From the NCBI RefSeq assembly GCF_001705035.1, contig NZ_MCIG01000022.1, positions 1-37,374 on the forward strand: a stretch of 37,374 nt of DNA, written 5' to 3'. A program made the position numbers and the translations under genes. This DNA is from Curtobacterium sp. UCD-KPL2560 (lineage in GTDB: Bacteria > Actinomycetota > Actinomycetes > Actinomycetales > Microbacteriaceae). Positions 16,681 to 24,235 of this stretch are shown here, one piece after another; the first letter of the stretch is position 1, and every line of letters begins with the position of its first letter. The notes under the pieces were generated by a model. That model saw only the letters and a list, made by a program, of their open reading frames with translations. It was not told where the DNA came from and ran no database searches.

Positions 16681-17508
16681 TCACGACCCTTGCGCGAGGA
16701 GGCGCTCAGCCTTCGCTATAGGTGCCTTCACAATAGCTTCCGCGCTTGTGGCCCGAATGGTTAAAGCGAGCCACTGAGGGACGATGGGGGACTCGAGAAC
16801 GTCAAAGGCAATGCCGTCTGGGTTCAGTGACTCGGCCATCAGGGCGAGGGTCTGACCTGACTCTGGATCGCGGGTAGCGCACCACGCATAAACGCGCGTC
16901 GGCATTCTGAGCAGTCGCGCTTCTTTCAGTGGCATGAACTGTGCGTGCATTTTTGCCCAAGCGTCAGGCTCGATCCTTCGATCAGGAAGACTGTTCGAAT
17001 GATTGACATGGACACGCGTAGCTGACCTCAGGTCGTAATCATCCACGCTGCGGAGGAAGGAACTTTTGAGTGGAATGATCTCTCGTCCGCTTGATTCGTA
17101 TTCTTCGGAGCCTGACCTTCGGAAGGCAAGGCGAAGGCGGCGACCCAGTTCCTCGTCAGCTTCGATCACGTAAGCGGACAGCCGCCACGCTTCATCCCCC
17201 CTAAACAGCACCATCGCGAGCGAATCAATTGCGCGCAACATTGACGAGGGATCCACGGCATCACGAGCAGTCTTCAGCTCCTGTAGTAGAGGGGTCACCT
17301 CGTCTGCTTTCTTCTTCGCCCTGCTAGCAGCCAGGAGGGAGCCGACGTGGCCCGAAGCCGTCAGGCCTATCGCGACGACCACGATGAGAAGGCGAGCCCA
17401 AGTGGGAACGTCGCTCGAGAAGACGCCGAGGACCGAGAACGCCATCGTCGCTACGATGAGTTGTGTGTTTATGACACTCACTCGAAAGAAAGCGCGATTT
17501 TCACTCAT
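16681..17508 (-). CDS. Two-TM membrane protein with possible GAF-like cytoplasmic domain
   Basis: This 275-residue protein has two adjacent membrane helices (about 10-30 and 38-61), a basic RAKKK stretch and a cytoplasmic domain of about 200 residues. The domain resembles a GAF sensor in outline: WRLSAYVIEADEELGRRLRLAFRRS near its start, an IIPLKSSFLRSV segment, and TLALMAESLNPDGIAFDVLES near the end, where GAF domains show a G-V-L-x-x-x-S pattern. This is a weak similarity judged by eye. The ATG at 17508 (or 17511) lies inside the end of the DUF262 gene, with an eight-base overlap and GAGGG upstream, so both are one translationally coupled unit. Low GC matches its partner. It may be the membrane effector or sensor of a two-gene system. 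Confidence 0.8.
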   Translation of the reverse strand: MSENRAFFRVSVINTQLIVATMAFSVLGVFSSDVPTWARLLIVVVAIGLTASGHVGSLLAASRAKKKADEVTPLLQELKTARDAVDPSSMLRAIDSLAMVLFRGDEAWRLSAYVIEADEELGRRLRLAFRRSGSEEYESSGREIIPLKSSFLRSVDDYDLRSATRVHVNHSNSLPDRRIEPDAWAKMHAQFMPLKEARLLRMPTRVYAWCATRDPESGQTLALMAESLNPDGIAFDVLESPIVPQWLALTIRATSAEAIVKAPIAKAERLLAQGS

Positions 17509-19585
17509 CATCGGCACCCTCGTCCGAATCGACAGCATCGCGGACGACGTCCTCGAGCTGCTGGGTGTCGACAAATGCTGCCGGGTTGACTGACTGAGTC
17601 TGAGTCTCGATACGTGACCTGGCCGCGGCATCGAACCAAGAAGGAATAGCACCGGAAGGATCGCGAACGAGACGTGCGATTGACGGGTCGAGCCGCAGGA
17701 CTACAGACCGGACATCTTGAAGGGCTGACCCGGAATGCATGCTGAGGACTGCATCGGTCGTCCAAGATTCGGAGGGCAAGGACTGAAGGGCAAATTCTAT
17801 GGCGTCCCTGTCTCGGTCTTGGCGGGCCGAAGCAGAATTATCGGGGTTGCGATCCTCCGTGGGTCCCGGGTAGCGTTTCATCAACAGTCGAGCCAGGTTG
17901 AGGCTGCGTTCGCGAATCAGACTCGGGTTGAATCGGCCTGATTCAATCAGGGATTCGTCTAGCGTGGACCCGATCTCGAACGAGCCCCTAGATCCCTCAA
18001 AAGAGGAGTAGTCAACGGCGGCTGGCACGCGAAGAGCAAGGTTGCCGAGAGTGTTGACGAGAGCGAGTGCTTCGTCTACTTCTTCCCCGCTGGCCTTGAT
18101 GTCTTCCCGCCAGGAACTCGAGAGCTCCTCGGGCATGATGCGGGTAACCCGAGCTGCAGCGTCCATTTCGGGTGAAGAGCCCTGTGCGATCTCCTCGGCC
18201 TCTTCAAGTAGGAATCGCACTTGTCGTCGAGCGGATGCCAGTATTGGCTGGCTCGGTATAGCGGCCTCTACTTCGGAGTTACGAGGCCAGTAATATCCCT
18301 TCTGACTAAGAATTTCCCTCAATGCGGAACTCGGTGATCTTCCCTCATCTGCATCGAGGCGAGCGGGCAATGGTGTGAGCAGCCTATTAAGGAGGTTCGT
18401 CGGTACGCCTGCAAGGGCTCGTCTGATCAGGTAACCAAGGAGCGTCTCTACGGCCTCGCCAGCCTCCTGCTCGCTGATTCTGCCCGTTATGGCTGATTTG
18501 GTGAGCCAGAGAGCGAGAGGGGTTGACGGTTCCGACCCCCACGCGACCAACTTGATTAAGGCCCCCCGTAAGGGTGAAGTCATGCTCAAAATGTCGAGAT
18601 TTGCGTCTGCCGGGTGGCGGACAATCTCGAACACTTGTGAGTCGGAGTGGATTTGCGCAAACTCGTCAAGTGCAAATTGTCGACGTTCGGCTTCCGCAAG
18701 GCCCGCGAGGGATTTCCGAAGCCGGCGTTCGAAGAATGCAAAGAGGTCCTGTCGAGTGGTTGCAGGGTCGTGGACAACTTCACGGGACCAGAGGAACGTG
18801 ATGAACTGTCGGTCATCAACTTTGCCGGTAGAGGCATTGAAGAAGGTTTCCTCGATCGGTATCCAGTGCTCCTTGTAGGCGGCGTCGCCAAGATTTTCGC
18901 CGATATGCAGCAGGAGCTCGTTCCTGACGAGGTCGGAGGCCGAGAGGGGCAAGCCTTTTGAGTTGAGCGTGTTGAAGATGTTGTTGACGGAGTCGCCGAT
19001 GCTTGTATTTATCTCGACGAGAAGCATGCGGAGCAGCAGGGTCTCTCCCAGCGCCTTCGGGTTCATACCCTCGTCTCGAACAGCATTCTCAATTCGGCGT
19101 CGGAAAAATACATAAGCTTGACCCACGCCGTCGGTGGGCTGCGAGTTCCGGACGGTCTCGCTGAATGCCCGGCGATCGAGTTCAGTGGGCTTGAGTCGAT
19201 CAGGGAACTGGTCGTCATAGGGGTTGGTTAGATACTTGACGTCGTACTCGGATCCATCCCAATTCTCCTCGACATCGCGGCGCACGTCTCGGATGGCGGC
19301 AAGTAGCACGAGAATAGTCGTCAGTCGTTGCTGGCCGTCAACGACCAGGTGTTGAGCCAGGATCGACGCGGTGCTTGTAGCGGGATGAAGCACGATGCTC
19401 CCGAGGAAATGCCCATTTGAGCTCTCGTCGGTGCCGGCGTGTGCGAACCCATGTTCACGAATAAGGTCGGCCCAAAGTAGTTCCCACTCCTTCGACCGCC
19501 ATGAGTAGCGCCGCTGGAAGTTGGGTACGAGGAAGACCTTGGAGCCTTGGAGGAGGCGCAGGATCGTGGTTTCAACAGCTTTCAA
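17501..19585 (-). CDS. DUF262 (GmrSD-like) protein with degenerate DUF1524 domain
   Basis: This 694-residue protein has an N-terminal DUF262 domain of the ParB/GmrS fold: VPNFQRRYSW (20-29), VVDGQQRLTT (81-90, with the DGQQR nucleotide-hydrolysis motif) and the FNTLNSKGLPLSASDLVRNE block typical of the family. The C-terminal half follows the DUF1524 HNH nuclease layout, but the catalytic His of (E)HI(M/L)P is Arg482 (VTRIMP, 480-485), and the Asn expected after LGNL (513-516) is missing. The nuclease is therefore probably inactive. The start is TTG 19585 with GAGGG six bases upstream. DUF262/DUF1524 proteins include type IV restriction enzymes (GmrSD) and SspE/BrxU-type defence factors. The overlap with a two-TM gene and the low-GC island support a defence role, which is inferred. 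Confidence 0.88.
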   Translation of the reverse strand: MKAVETTILRLLQGSKVFLVPNFQRRYSWRSKEWELLWADLIREHGFAHAGTDESSNGHFLGSIVLHPATSTASILAQHLVVDGQQRLTTILVLLAAIRDVRRDVEENWDGSEYDVKYLTNPYDDQFPDRLKPTELDRRAFSETVRNSQPTDGVGQAYVFFRRRIENAVRDEGMNPKALGETLLLRMLLVEINTSIGDSVNNIFNTLNSKGLPLSASDLVRNELLLHIGENLGDAAYKEHWIPIEETFFNASTGKVDDRQFITFLWSREVVHDPATTRQDLFAFFERRLRKSLAGLAEAERRQFALDEFAQIHSDSQVFEIVRHPADANLDILSMTSPLRGALIKLVAWGSEPSTPLALWLTKSAITGRISEQEAGEAVETLLGYLIRRALAGVPTNLLNRLLTPLPARLDADEGRSPSSALREILSQKGYYWPRNSEVEAAIPSQPILASARRQVRFLLEEAEEIAQGSSPEMDAAARVTRIMPEELSSSWREDIKASGEEVDEALALVNTLGNLALRVPAAVDYSSFEGSRGSFEIGSTLDESLIESGRFNPSLIRERSLNLARLLMKRYPGPTEDRNPDNSASARQDRDRDAIEFALQSLPSESWTTDAVLSMHSGSALQDVRSVVLRLDPSIARLVRDPSGAIPSWFDAAARSRIETQTQSVNPAAFVDTQQLEDVVRDAVDSDEGADDE

Positions 19586-19891
19586 GACAGGCCCTCAGTT
19601 CGAACGGGTGACGAATCCTCGAACCGTACCTCATCTTGGCGCTGCGAGCCACCGTGCGTCGAAGGACGGGAGTCACAATCGGTATCGAAACTGCCGATTG
19701 ACGCTGGCGGCCTTCGTGTTATCAGGGCGCGAGGCGATGAGGTCACCCTCCGTCGGTTCGACCACTCGAGGAATGCGGCGTCGCGATCGTTACATTCATC
19801 AGATCCGTGCACGCGACGGTAGTTAGCATCGGTCGCGGTTGCCTTGACCCTCCATCGGCTCTTCGTTATTCATCGCTCATCGATGCGCGTT
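19586..19891. other. Non-coding stretch upstream of the DUF262 gene
   Basis: These 306 bases separate the DUF262 start from the VOC stop. I see the GAGGG ribosome-binding site close to the TTG start and otherwise no convincing promoter, repeat or RNA. Composition is intermediate between island and chromosome. Short frames here look random. Confidence 0.5.
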
Positions 19892-20314
19892 TCATGTCGA
19901 GCATGCCATCGCGGACGCCTCGAACCCGATCAACCACGTGACGCCGAACGCGTCGCGGACGGTGCCGTCCCAGTCGCCCCACGGCCGCTCCTGCAGGTCG
20001 TCGACCACCGTGCCGCCGTCGGCGAGGGCGGCGAACCACCGACGGAGGACCTCCGGGTCCGCGGCGCCGAGGAGCGAGAAGAGCAGCCCGGTCGCGGTGA
20101 AGGGCCGGTCGTCGCCGCCGGCGTCCGCGGCGAACACGTGCACGTCGCCGACGAGTTCGCCGTGCGCGACCGCGTCCGCAGGGCCGTCCTCGCGGGAGAA
20201 GTCGCCGTGGGTCGCGATCCGCAGCTCGCCCCCGAAGACGCGCTGCCACCGTTCCAGTGCTGCGCGCGCCGTGCCCGGGAGCAGGAAGTACGGCGCCGGT
20301 CCGCTCGTGTCCAT
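19892..20314 (-). CDS. VOC-family (PhnB-like) protein
   Basis: This 140-residue protein is of the vicinal-oxygen-chelate/glyoxalase fold, PhnB-like subgroup, whose members are often of unknown substrate. It shows an FFLL-type first strand (APYFLLPGTARAALERWQRVFGGELRI), an HGELVGDVHVFAADA strand pair, a LLFSLLG strand, and the family-typical ending WGDWDGTVRDAFGVTWLIGFE. The final eight residues (ASAMACST) are unlike the family's usual ending and are encoded at the island junction, so the natural C-terminus may have been replaced. The ATG at 20314 is preceded by TACGGT exactly six bases away, suggesting a leaderless mRNA. It follows the TetR gene on the same strand after 199 bases. Confidence 0.85.
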   Translation of the reverse strand: MDTSGPAPYFLLPGTARAALERWQRVFGGELRIATHGDFSREDGPADAVAHGELVGDVHVFAADAGGDDRPFTATGLLFSLLGAADPEVLRRWFAALADGGTVVDDLQERPWGDWDGTVRDAFGVTWLIGFEASAMACST

Positions 20315-20320
20315 GCCCGG

Positions 20321-20326
20321 ACCGTA
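20321..20326 (-). promoter_or_regulatory. Leaderless-type -10 element of the VOC gene
   Basis: TACGGT on the minus strand matches TANNNT and ends six bases before the ATG at 20314. Confidence 0.5.
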
Positions 20327-20360
20327 CCCCCACCGCGGACGGCAGTCTTCGTGGTGAGAA

Positions 20361-20392
20361 GGAGAAAACTACCGATGGTGGCAGTTTTCTCC
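20361..20392. promoter_or_regulatory. AT-rich dyad upstream of the VOC gene
   Basis: GGAGAAAACT (20361-20370) and AGTTTTCTCC (20383-20392) are a perfect inverted repeat; the symmetry continues inward with one mismatch, leaving a six-base centre. It sits 47-78 bases before the VOC start and about 120 bases after the TetR stop. The AT-rich arms contrast with the GC-rich surroundings. It could be a regulator-binding site for the VOC promoter or a terminator of the TetR transcript; no U tract follows, so I favour an operator. Confidence 0.6.
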
Positions 20393-20393
20393 C

Positions 20394-20441
20394 GCAGCCG
20401 CAGCCGCAGCCGCAGCCGCAGCCGCAGCCGCAGCCGCAGCC
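20394..20441. repeat. Hexanucleotide microsatellite (GCAGCC)8
   Basis: Eight perfect copies of GCAGCC follow the AT-rich dyad directly. Such a pure hexamer tract is prone to slippage, so copy number may vary between strains. It is non-coding and lies upstream of the VOC promoter. Confidence 0.9.
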
Positions 20442-20492
20442 AGCGACGATGGTGACCACCGACGTCCGCGACCGCCACGACCGAGGCGACCC

Positions 20493-20507
20493 GCGCCTCC
20501 CGTCCGG
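20493..20507. repeat. Half copy of the REP-like hairpin, copy D
   Basis: GCGCCTCCCGTCCGG matches the right arm of the hairpin family, but the left arm is decayed. It lies just after the TetR stop codon on the minus strand, the same 3'-end position used by the intact copies. Confidence 0.5.
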
Positions 20508-20513
20508 CGGGCG

Positions 20514-21104
20514 TCAGCCCGCGGCCAGCGCGCCCATCTCGGCGACGACGGCGCGGAGCCTGGACGCGAGTTCCTCGCTGTCCCCGACGGTGTCCCGGTG
20601 TGCCACCTCGGACAGTGCGGACAGCACGAGCCCGACGGCGGTGCGGGCCGTCTGCTCGTCGGTGCGGGTGGACACCGTGGCGAGCAGCGACTGCCGCGAC
20701 TCCGCCATCCACTGCATGACCATCGGGGCCATCTCGGGCCGGAGCACGAGCAGTTCCTTCATCCGGCGGCGGTCCTGCGACAGCGGCACCGTCGAGGCGA
20801 CGAGCGTGCACAGGTCGTCGACCAGTCGGCCGTCCGCCTCGGTGAATCGAATCGCCGCCCACTCCGGGACCTCGACGGTGTCGAGCCCGAGCGCGGCGTG
20901 CGCCTTCGACGTGAAGTAGTTGAAGAACGTGCGGGGCGAGACGTCGGCGTCACCGCAGATCTGCTCGACGGTGACGCCGTCGAGACCGTGCTCGGACACG
21001 AGCGTGAGCGCGGCGTCGTGGAGCGCCTGCCGGGTCTGCTGCTTCTTCCGTTCGCGCAGCGTGCACGGCGCGGTGGCCGGGTCCGGTGCTGCTGTCGTGG
21101 TCAC
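20514..21104 (-). CDS. TetR/AcrR-family transcriptional regulator
   Basis: This 196-residue repressor-type protein has an N-terminal helix-turn-helix (about 24-66: QALHDAALTLVSEHGLDGVTVEQICGDADVSPRTFFNYF in reading order, broken here into TVEQI and VSPRTFFNYF signatures) and a ligand-binding alpha-helical C-terminal domain. The GTG at 21104 is chosen because AGGAG lies five bases upstream; another GTG two codons earlier lacks that spacing. It follows the multidrug exporter gene on the same strand after 122 bases containing a hairpin, so it probably regulates that exporter. The inducer is unknown. Confidence 0.92.
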   Translation of the reverse strand: MTTTAAPDPATAPCTLRERKKQQTRQALHDAALTLVSEHGLDGVTVEQICGDADVSPRTFFNYFTSKAHAALGLDTVEVPEWAAIRFTEADGRLVDDLCTLVASTVPLSQDRRRMKELLVLRPEMAPMVMQWMAESRQSLLATVSTRTDEQTARTAVGLVLSALSEVAHRDTVGDSEELASRLRAVVAEMGALAAG

Positions 21105-21158
21105 GTGCACTCCTGGGCTGGTTCGGGGGAGGTCGCTGGTCCGGCCGGTCGGCCGCGG

Positions 21159-21220
21159 GGCCGGTCCCGCCGCGGTGGCGAGACCGACGGGCCGGCCCCG
21201 CCGCGGTGGCGGGACCGGCC
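21159..21220 (-). terminator. Large GC-rich hairpin between exporter and TetR genes
   Basis: GGCCGGTCCCGCC (21159-21171) pairs perfectly with GGCGGGACCGGCC (21208-21220); the loop contains a second copy of CCCGCCGCGGTGGCG, allowing alternative inner hairpins. It lies seven bases after the exporter stop on the minus strand and may attenuate read-through into the TetR gene. Confidence 0.6.
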
Positions 21221-21226
21221 CGGGGG

Positions 21227-23470
21227 TCACCGGCGCTGGGTCGGCGTGGAGCCGGTCATCGGGCCGGTGAAGCTGCCGGCCTCGGCCGCGGCGAGTCCGG
21301 CCTGGACCTCGAGGTCGTCCTCGGCGGACCGCCCGGACCGGTCGGACCGACCGGACCGGTCGGACCGGTCGAGCTGGTCGGAGCCGCCGTTCGCGTCGTC
21401 GTGCTGCTCCTGGAGCGCCGAGCGCTGCCGGAGCGGCGGCACGCGGAAGAACCAGGTGAGGACGAACGCCAACAGGATCACGCCGAGGCCGACCCAGTAG
21501 ATCGTCACGGACGAGGCGTTGAAGCCCGCCATGAACGGCCGGGTGAGGCGGCTGTCGGCGCCGGTGAGGAACGAGGTGTCGTTCGTGCTCGTGGCGTTGC
21601 TGCTCGAGCCGCTGCCGTCCTCGATCTTCTTCGCGAGCTCCGGCGTCAGCTGGTCGACCCAGTAGGAGCGTTGCGCGGCGTCCGACCAGTCGACCGAGAC
21701 GGTGCCGTCCTGGACGCTGGCGTGGGCCTGCTCCGCGACGGCCTGCAGTGCTGCGGCCTCGGCGGCCGGGGTGGCGTCGGCGACCTGCTGGTCGGTGACG
21801 GTCTGCGCGGCGGCCTGGGGCAGGGCGCCCGCGGCCACCTGTGCCTGCACGGCGGCGGTCACCTTCGCCGTGACCTGGGCGTCGGCGGCGGCCTTCGCCT
21901 CGACCGATGCGTCGTCGAGCTTCGACTGCACGGTCTGCTGCAGCGGCATGGTGATCGGGGCCCAGATCTTGTCGATCGCGCCCTGGTTCGCGGCCTTGCC
22001 CGCGACGGCCGGGTCGAGCGCGGCGGACAGCGCCGGCTTGAGGTCGGCCTGGTTCGCGGTCGCCGACAGGATGTTGCTCGGCATGACCGAGAACAGGATC
22101 GACAGGAGCACGGCGGTGCCGAGCGTGCCGCCGATCTGCCGGAAGAACGTGGCCGACGACGTGGCGACGCCCATGTCCCGGGCCTCGACCGACCCCTGCG
22201 AGGCGAGGGTCAGCGACTGCATGACCGAGCCGAGCCCGAGCCCGATGAGGAACATGCCGATCATGAGGAACCAGAGCGGCTTGTCGATCGTCATGAAGGT
22301 CAGGACGACGTAGCCGGCGGAGACCAGGAACGTGCCGATGACCGGGAAGATCCGGTAGCGACCGACCCGGGCGACGATCTGACCGCTCGTGATCGACGCG
22401 ATCATCAGTCCGCCCACGAGCGGCAGCGTGGCGAAGCCGGACTCGGTCGGGGTGAGCCCGACGACGATCTGCAGGTACAGCGGGATGGTCAGCATCGCGC
22501 CGAACATCGCGAAGCCGACGAGGAACCCGATGACGGTCGCCATCGAGAACGTGCCCGAGCGGAACAGCTTGAGCGGGATGATCGCGGCGTCGCCCATCTT
22601 CGACTCGACGAGCAGGAGCGCGACGAGGCCGAGGGCACCGATCACGTAGCTGGCGATCGCGGCGGGGGAGCCCCAGCCCCAGGTGCGGCCCTGCTCCGCC
22701 ACGAGCAGCAGCGGCACGAGCGTGACGATGACCGCGGTGGCGCCCCACCAGTCGACCTTCGGCTTGTCGCCCTTGCCGTGCACCTTCGGCAGGTGCAGGA
22801 AGACGATCACCATGACGAGCGCGGCGATGCCGATCGGCACGTTGATGAGGAGGACCCAGCGCCAGCCGGTGATCCAGAGGATCTCGGAGGAGCCGGCGAG
22901 CAGCCCGCCGATGAGCGGGCCGATCACCGAGGAGATGCCGAAGACGGCCAGGAAGTAGCCCTGGTACTTCGCGCGCTCCCGCGGGGCGAGGATGTCGCCC
23001 ATGATCGCCAGCGGCAGCGACATGAGCGCGCCGGCGCCGATGCCCTGCACGGCGCGGAAGGCCGCGAGCATGAGCATCGAGGTGGACATCGAGGACAGCA
23101 CGGCGCCGAGGATGAACACGACGATGCCGAAGATGTAGAGGGGCCGGCGGCCGAAGATGTCGGAGAGCTTGCCGTAGATCGGCGTCGCGATCGTCGACGT
23201 GATCAGGTAGGCGGTCGTGACCCAGGCCTGCTGGTCGAGCCCGTGCAGGTCGTCGCCGATGGTGCGGATGGCCGTGCCGAACACCGTCTGGCCGAGGGAC
23301 GACAGGAACATGCCCGCCATCAGGCCGTAGATCACGAGGAGGATCTGGCGGTGCGTCATGAGCGGCTGCCCGGGGGCGCCGGACGCGGGTGCGCCGGTCG
23401 CGCCGGGGGCGGCGTCGGGCACGGCGGCGTGGCGGCCGTGCTGCACCGGGACGGGTGCGGTGGCGGTCAT
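21227..23470 (-). CDS. DHA2-family (EmrB/QacA-type) multidrug MFS transporter
   Basis: This 747-residue drug:H+ antiporter has about fourteen membrane segments. Signatures are the loop motif GKLSDIFGRRPLYIFG, motif C-like GPLIGGLLAG with WRWVLLINVPIG, and the first-helix LSSLGQTVFGTAIRTI. The ATG at 23470 has AAGGAG four bases upstream. Two features are unusual: an Ala/Gln-rich soluble stretch of about 185 residues (about 465-650) before the last helix, longer than typical for the family, and a C-terminal tail with DRSDRSGRSDRSGRS repeats. It is divergent from a MarR gene and upstream of a TetR gene. A MarR-type dyad overlaps its likely -35, so repression by the MarR product is probable. Substrates are unknown. 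Confidence 0.93.
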   Translation of the reverse strand: MTATAPVPVQHGRHAAVPDAAPGATGAPASGAPGQPLMTHRQILLVIYGLMAGMFLSSLGQTVFGTAIRTIGDDLHGLDQQAWVTTAYLITSTIATPIYGKLSDIFGRRPLYIFGIVVFILGAVLSSMSTSMLMLAAFRAVQGIGAGALMSLPLAIMGDILAPRERAKYQGYFLAVFGISSVIGPLIGGLLAGSSEILWITGWRWVLLINVPIGIAALVMVIVFLHLPKVHGKGDKPKVDWWGATAVIVTLVPLLLVAEQGRTWGWGSPAAIASYVIGALGLVALLLVESKMGDAAIIPLKLFRSGTFSMATVIGFLVGFAMFGAMLTIPLYLQIVVGLTPTESGFATLPLVGGLMIASITSGQIVARVGRYRIFPVIGTFLVSAGYVVLTFMTIDKPLWFLMIGMFLIGLGLGSVMQSLTLASQGSVEARDMGVATSSATFFRQIGGTLGTAVLLSILFSVMPSNILSATANQADLKPALSAALDPAVAGKAANQGAIDKIWAPITMPLQQTVQSKLDDASVEAKAAADAQVTAKVTAAVQAQVAAGALPQAAAQTVTDQQVADATPAAEAAALQAVAEQAHASVQDGTVSVDWSDAAQRSYWVDQLTPELAKKIEDGSGSSSNATSTNDTSFLTGADSRLTRPFMAGFNASSVTIYWVGLGVILLAFVLTWFFRVPPLRQRSALQEQHDDANGGSDQLDRSDRSGRSDRSGRSAEDDLEVQAGLAAAEAGSFTGPMTGSTPTQRR

Positions 23471-23511
23471 CGAACTCCTTTTTCGGGCTGTGTAACTTTG
23501 CAGACCGCGCA

Positions 23512-23540
23512 ACGATACCTCCATTGCTTCCACGAAGCAA
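23512..23540 (-). promoter_or_regulatory. Promoter of the MFS exporter
   Basis: On the minus strand TTGCTT (23535-23540) and TATCGT (23512-23517) are separated by 17 bases, a good -35/-10 arrangement for the exporter at 23470. The -35 is buried in the palindromic operator at 23524-23540. Confidence 0.5.
23524..23540. promoter_or_regulatory. Palindromic operator, likely MarR site
   Basis: TTGCTTC-CAC-GAAGCAA is a perfect seven-base inverted repeat in the 98-base divergent region between exporter and MarR genes. A weaker TTGC-N7-GCAA dyad lies at 23498-23512. Binding at the first would cover the exporter -35 and lies upstream of the MarR start, as expected of an autoregulating MarR protein. 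Confidence 0.65.
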
Positions 23541-23556
23541 CTAAATGGGTCACCGG

Positions 23557-23562
23557 TAGCCT
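23557..23562 (+). promoter_or_regulatory. Leaderless-type -10 element of the MarR gene
   Basis: TAGCCT matches TANNNT and ends exactly six bases before the GTG at 23569; there is no ribosome-binding site. Confidence 0.5.
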
Positions 23563-23568
23563 GAGCCC

Positions 23569-24045
23569 GTGACCGACGCCCGAGCCGACGCCGAACGACT
23601 GCTCCGTGCCCAGCTCGACCGACTCTGGGTCCGGCAGACCCTGCGGGCGTCGCTGATCGAGTCCCAGGGCGGCCTCGACCCGACGGCCCGCGTGATCCTC
23701 CGCGCCGTCGACCGGTCCGGCGCGGTGCGCTCGATGGCCATCGCCGACGCCACGGGGCTGTCCCGCCCGGTCGTCAGCCGCCGGGTCGCCTCGCTCGTGG
23801 AGTCCGGGCACCTCGACACCGCCCCCGACCCCGCCGACGGTCGCGCCGCGCTCGTGTCGGTCGCGCCGGCCGGTCGGGAGCTCCTGGACACGCTGGCGGG
23901 CGCGGGGGCCGAGGTCGCCGACGAGCTCACGCAGGCGTTCGCGACCGAGGAGCTCCAGACGCTCGCGGGACTGCTGGCACGGCTGAACGACCGCGCGGAC
24001 ACGGTGCTCGGCATCGGCGCGCCGGACGGCGACCGCCCGGCCTGA
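23569..24045 (+). CDS. MarR-family transcriptional regulator
   Basis: This 158-residue winged-helix repressor has its recognition region at about 55-95: MAIADATGLSRPVVSRRV then the wing LVESGHLDTAPDPADGR, with the DxRxx-type D90-G-R motif typical of MarR. A long C-terminal helix for dimerisation follows (about 100-145). The GTG at 23569 has no Shine-Dalgarno but a TAGCCT -10 six bases upstream. It is divergent from the DHA2 exporter, and a perfect palindrome lies between them, so it most likely represses both and is relieved by an exporter substrate. Downstream are two hairpin repeats and then the helicase gene. Confidence 0.92.
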   Translation: MTDARADAERLLRAQLDRLWVRQTLRASLIESQGGLDPTARVILRAVDRSGAVRSMAIADATGLSRPVVSRRVASLVESGHLDTAPDPADGRAALVSVAPAGRELLDTLAGAGAEVADELTQAFATEELQTLAGLLARLNDRADTVLGIGAPDGDRPA

Positions 24046-24080
24046 GCGTGCGGCCCGCGTCCGCGACGCGGTCGGGCGAC

Positions 24081-24178
24081 GGTCGGGAGGCGCGGTGCGG
24101 GCCCGCCACGCACCCTCCGGTCGCGACCCACTGACGGACGGGAGGCGCGGTGCGGCGCCGCCACGAGCCTCCCGTCCG
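24081..24178. repeat. Two REP-like hairpins, copies E1 and E2
   Basis: E1 (about 24081-24122) is imperfect, from GGTCGGGAGGCGCGG to CACCCTCCGGTC. E2 has GGACGGGAGGC (24136-24146) pairing with GCCTCCCGTCC (24167-24177) and a symmetrical GGCGCC core. They fill most of the gap between the MarR stop and the helicase promoter and may terminate the MarR transcript. Confidence 0.8.
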
Positions 24179-24235
24179 GCCCCGGTCCGGGCTGCCCGCA
24201 GGCGGGCCGGGTCGCCGTGGGGGCCACGTCCGCGG

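Larger units (their letters stand above)
16569..19895. other. Low-GC accessory island
   Basis: Base composition falls from roughly 75-80% G+C in flanking DNA to about 50% here (two 60-base stretches at 17041 and 18541 each count 30 G+C). The change is abrupt just after the terminator at 16553-16577 and near the 3' end of the VOC gene at 19892. The island carries two overlapping minus-strand genes and no integrase, transposase, tRNA or convincing flanking direct repeat. The first 112 bases (16569-16680) are non-coding, with no recognised element. Acquisition by transfer is inferred from composition. Confidence 0.8.

Noticed and set aside
16569..19895. Island as prophage, insertion sequence or integron
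   Set aside because: There is no integrase, transposase, terminal inverted repeat, tRNA end or clear target duplication.
19866..20459. Frames reading the GCAGCC tract as Cys-Gly or Ser-Arg repeats
   Set aside because: They arise only from the microsatellite and overlap the VOC gene out of frame.
21086..23572. 828-aa plus-strand open frame opposite the MFS exporter
   Set aside because: Shadow of a well-supported transporter; no domain, no ribosome-binding site.
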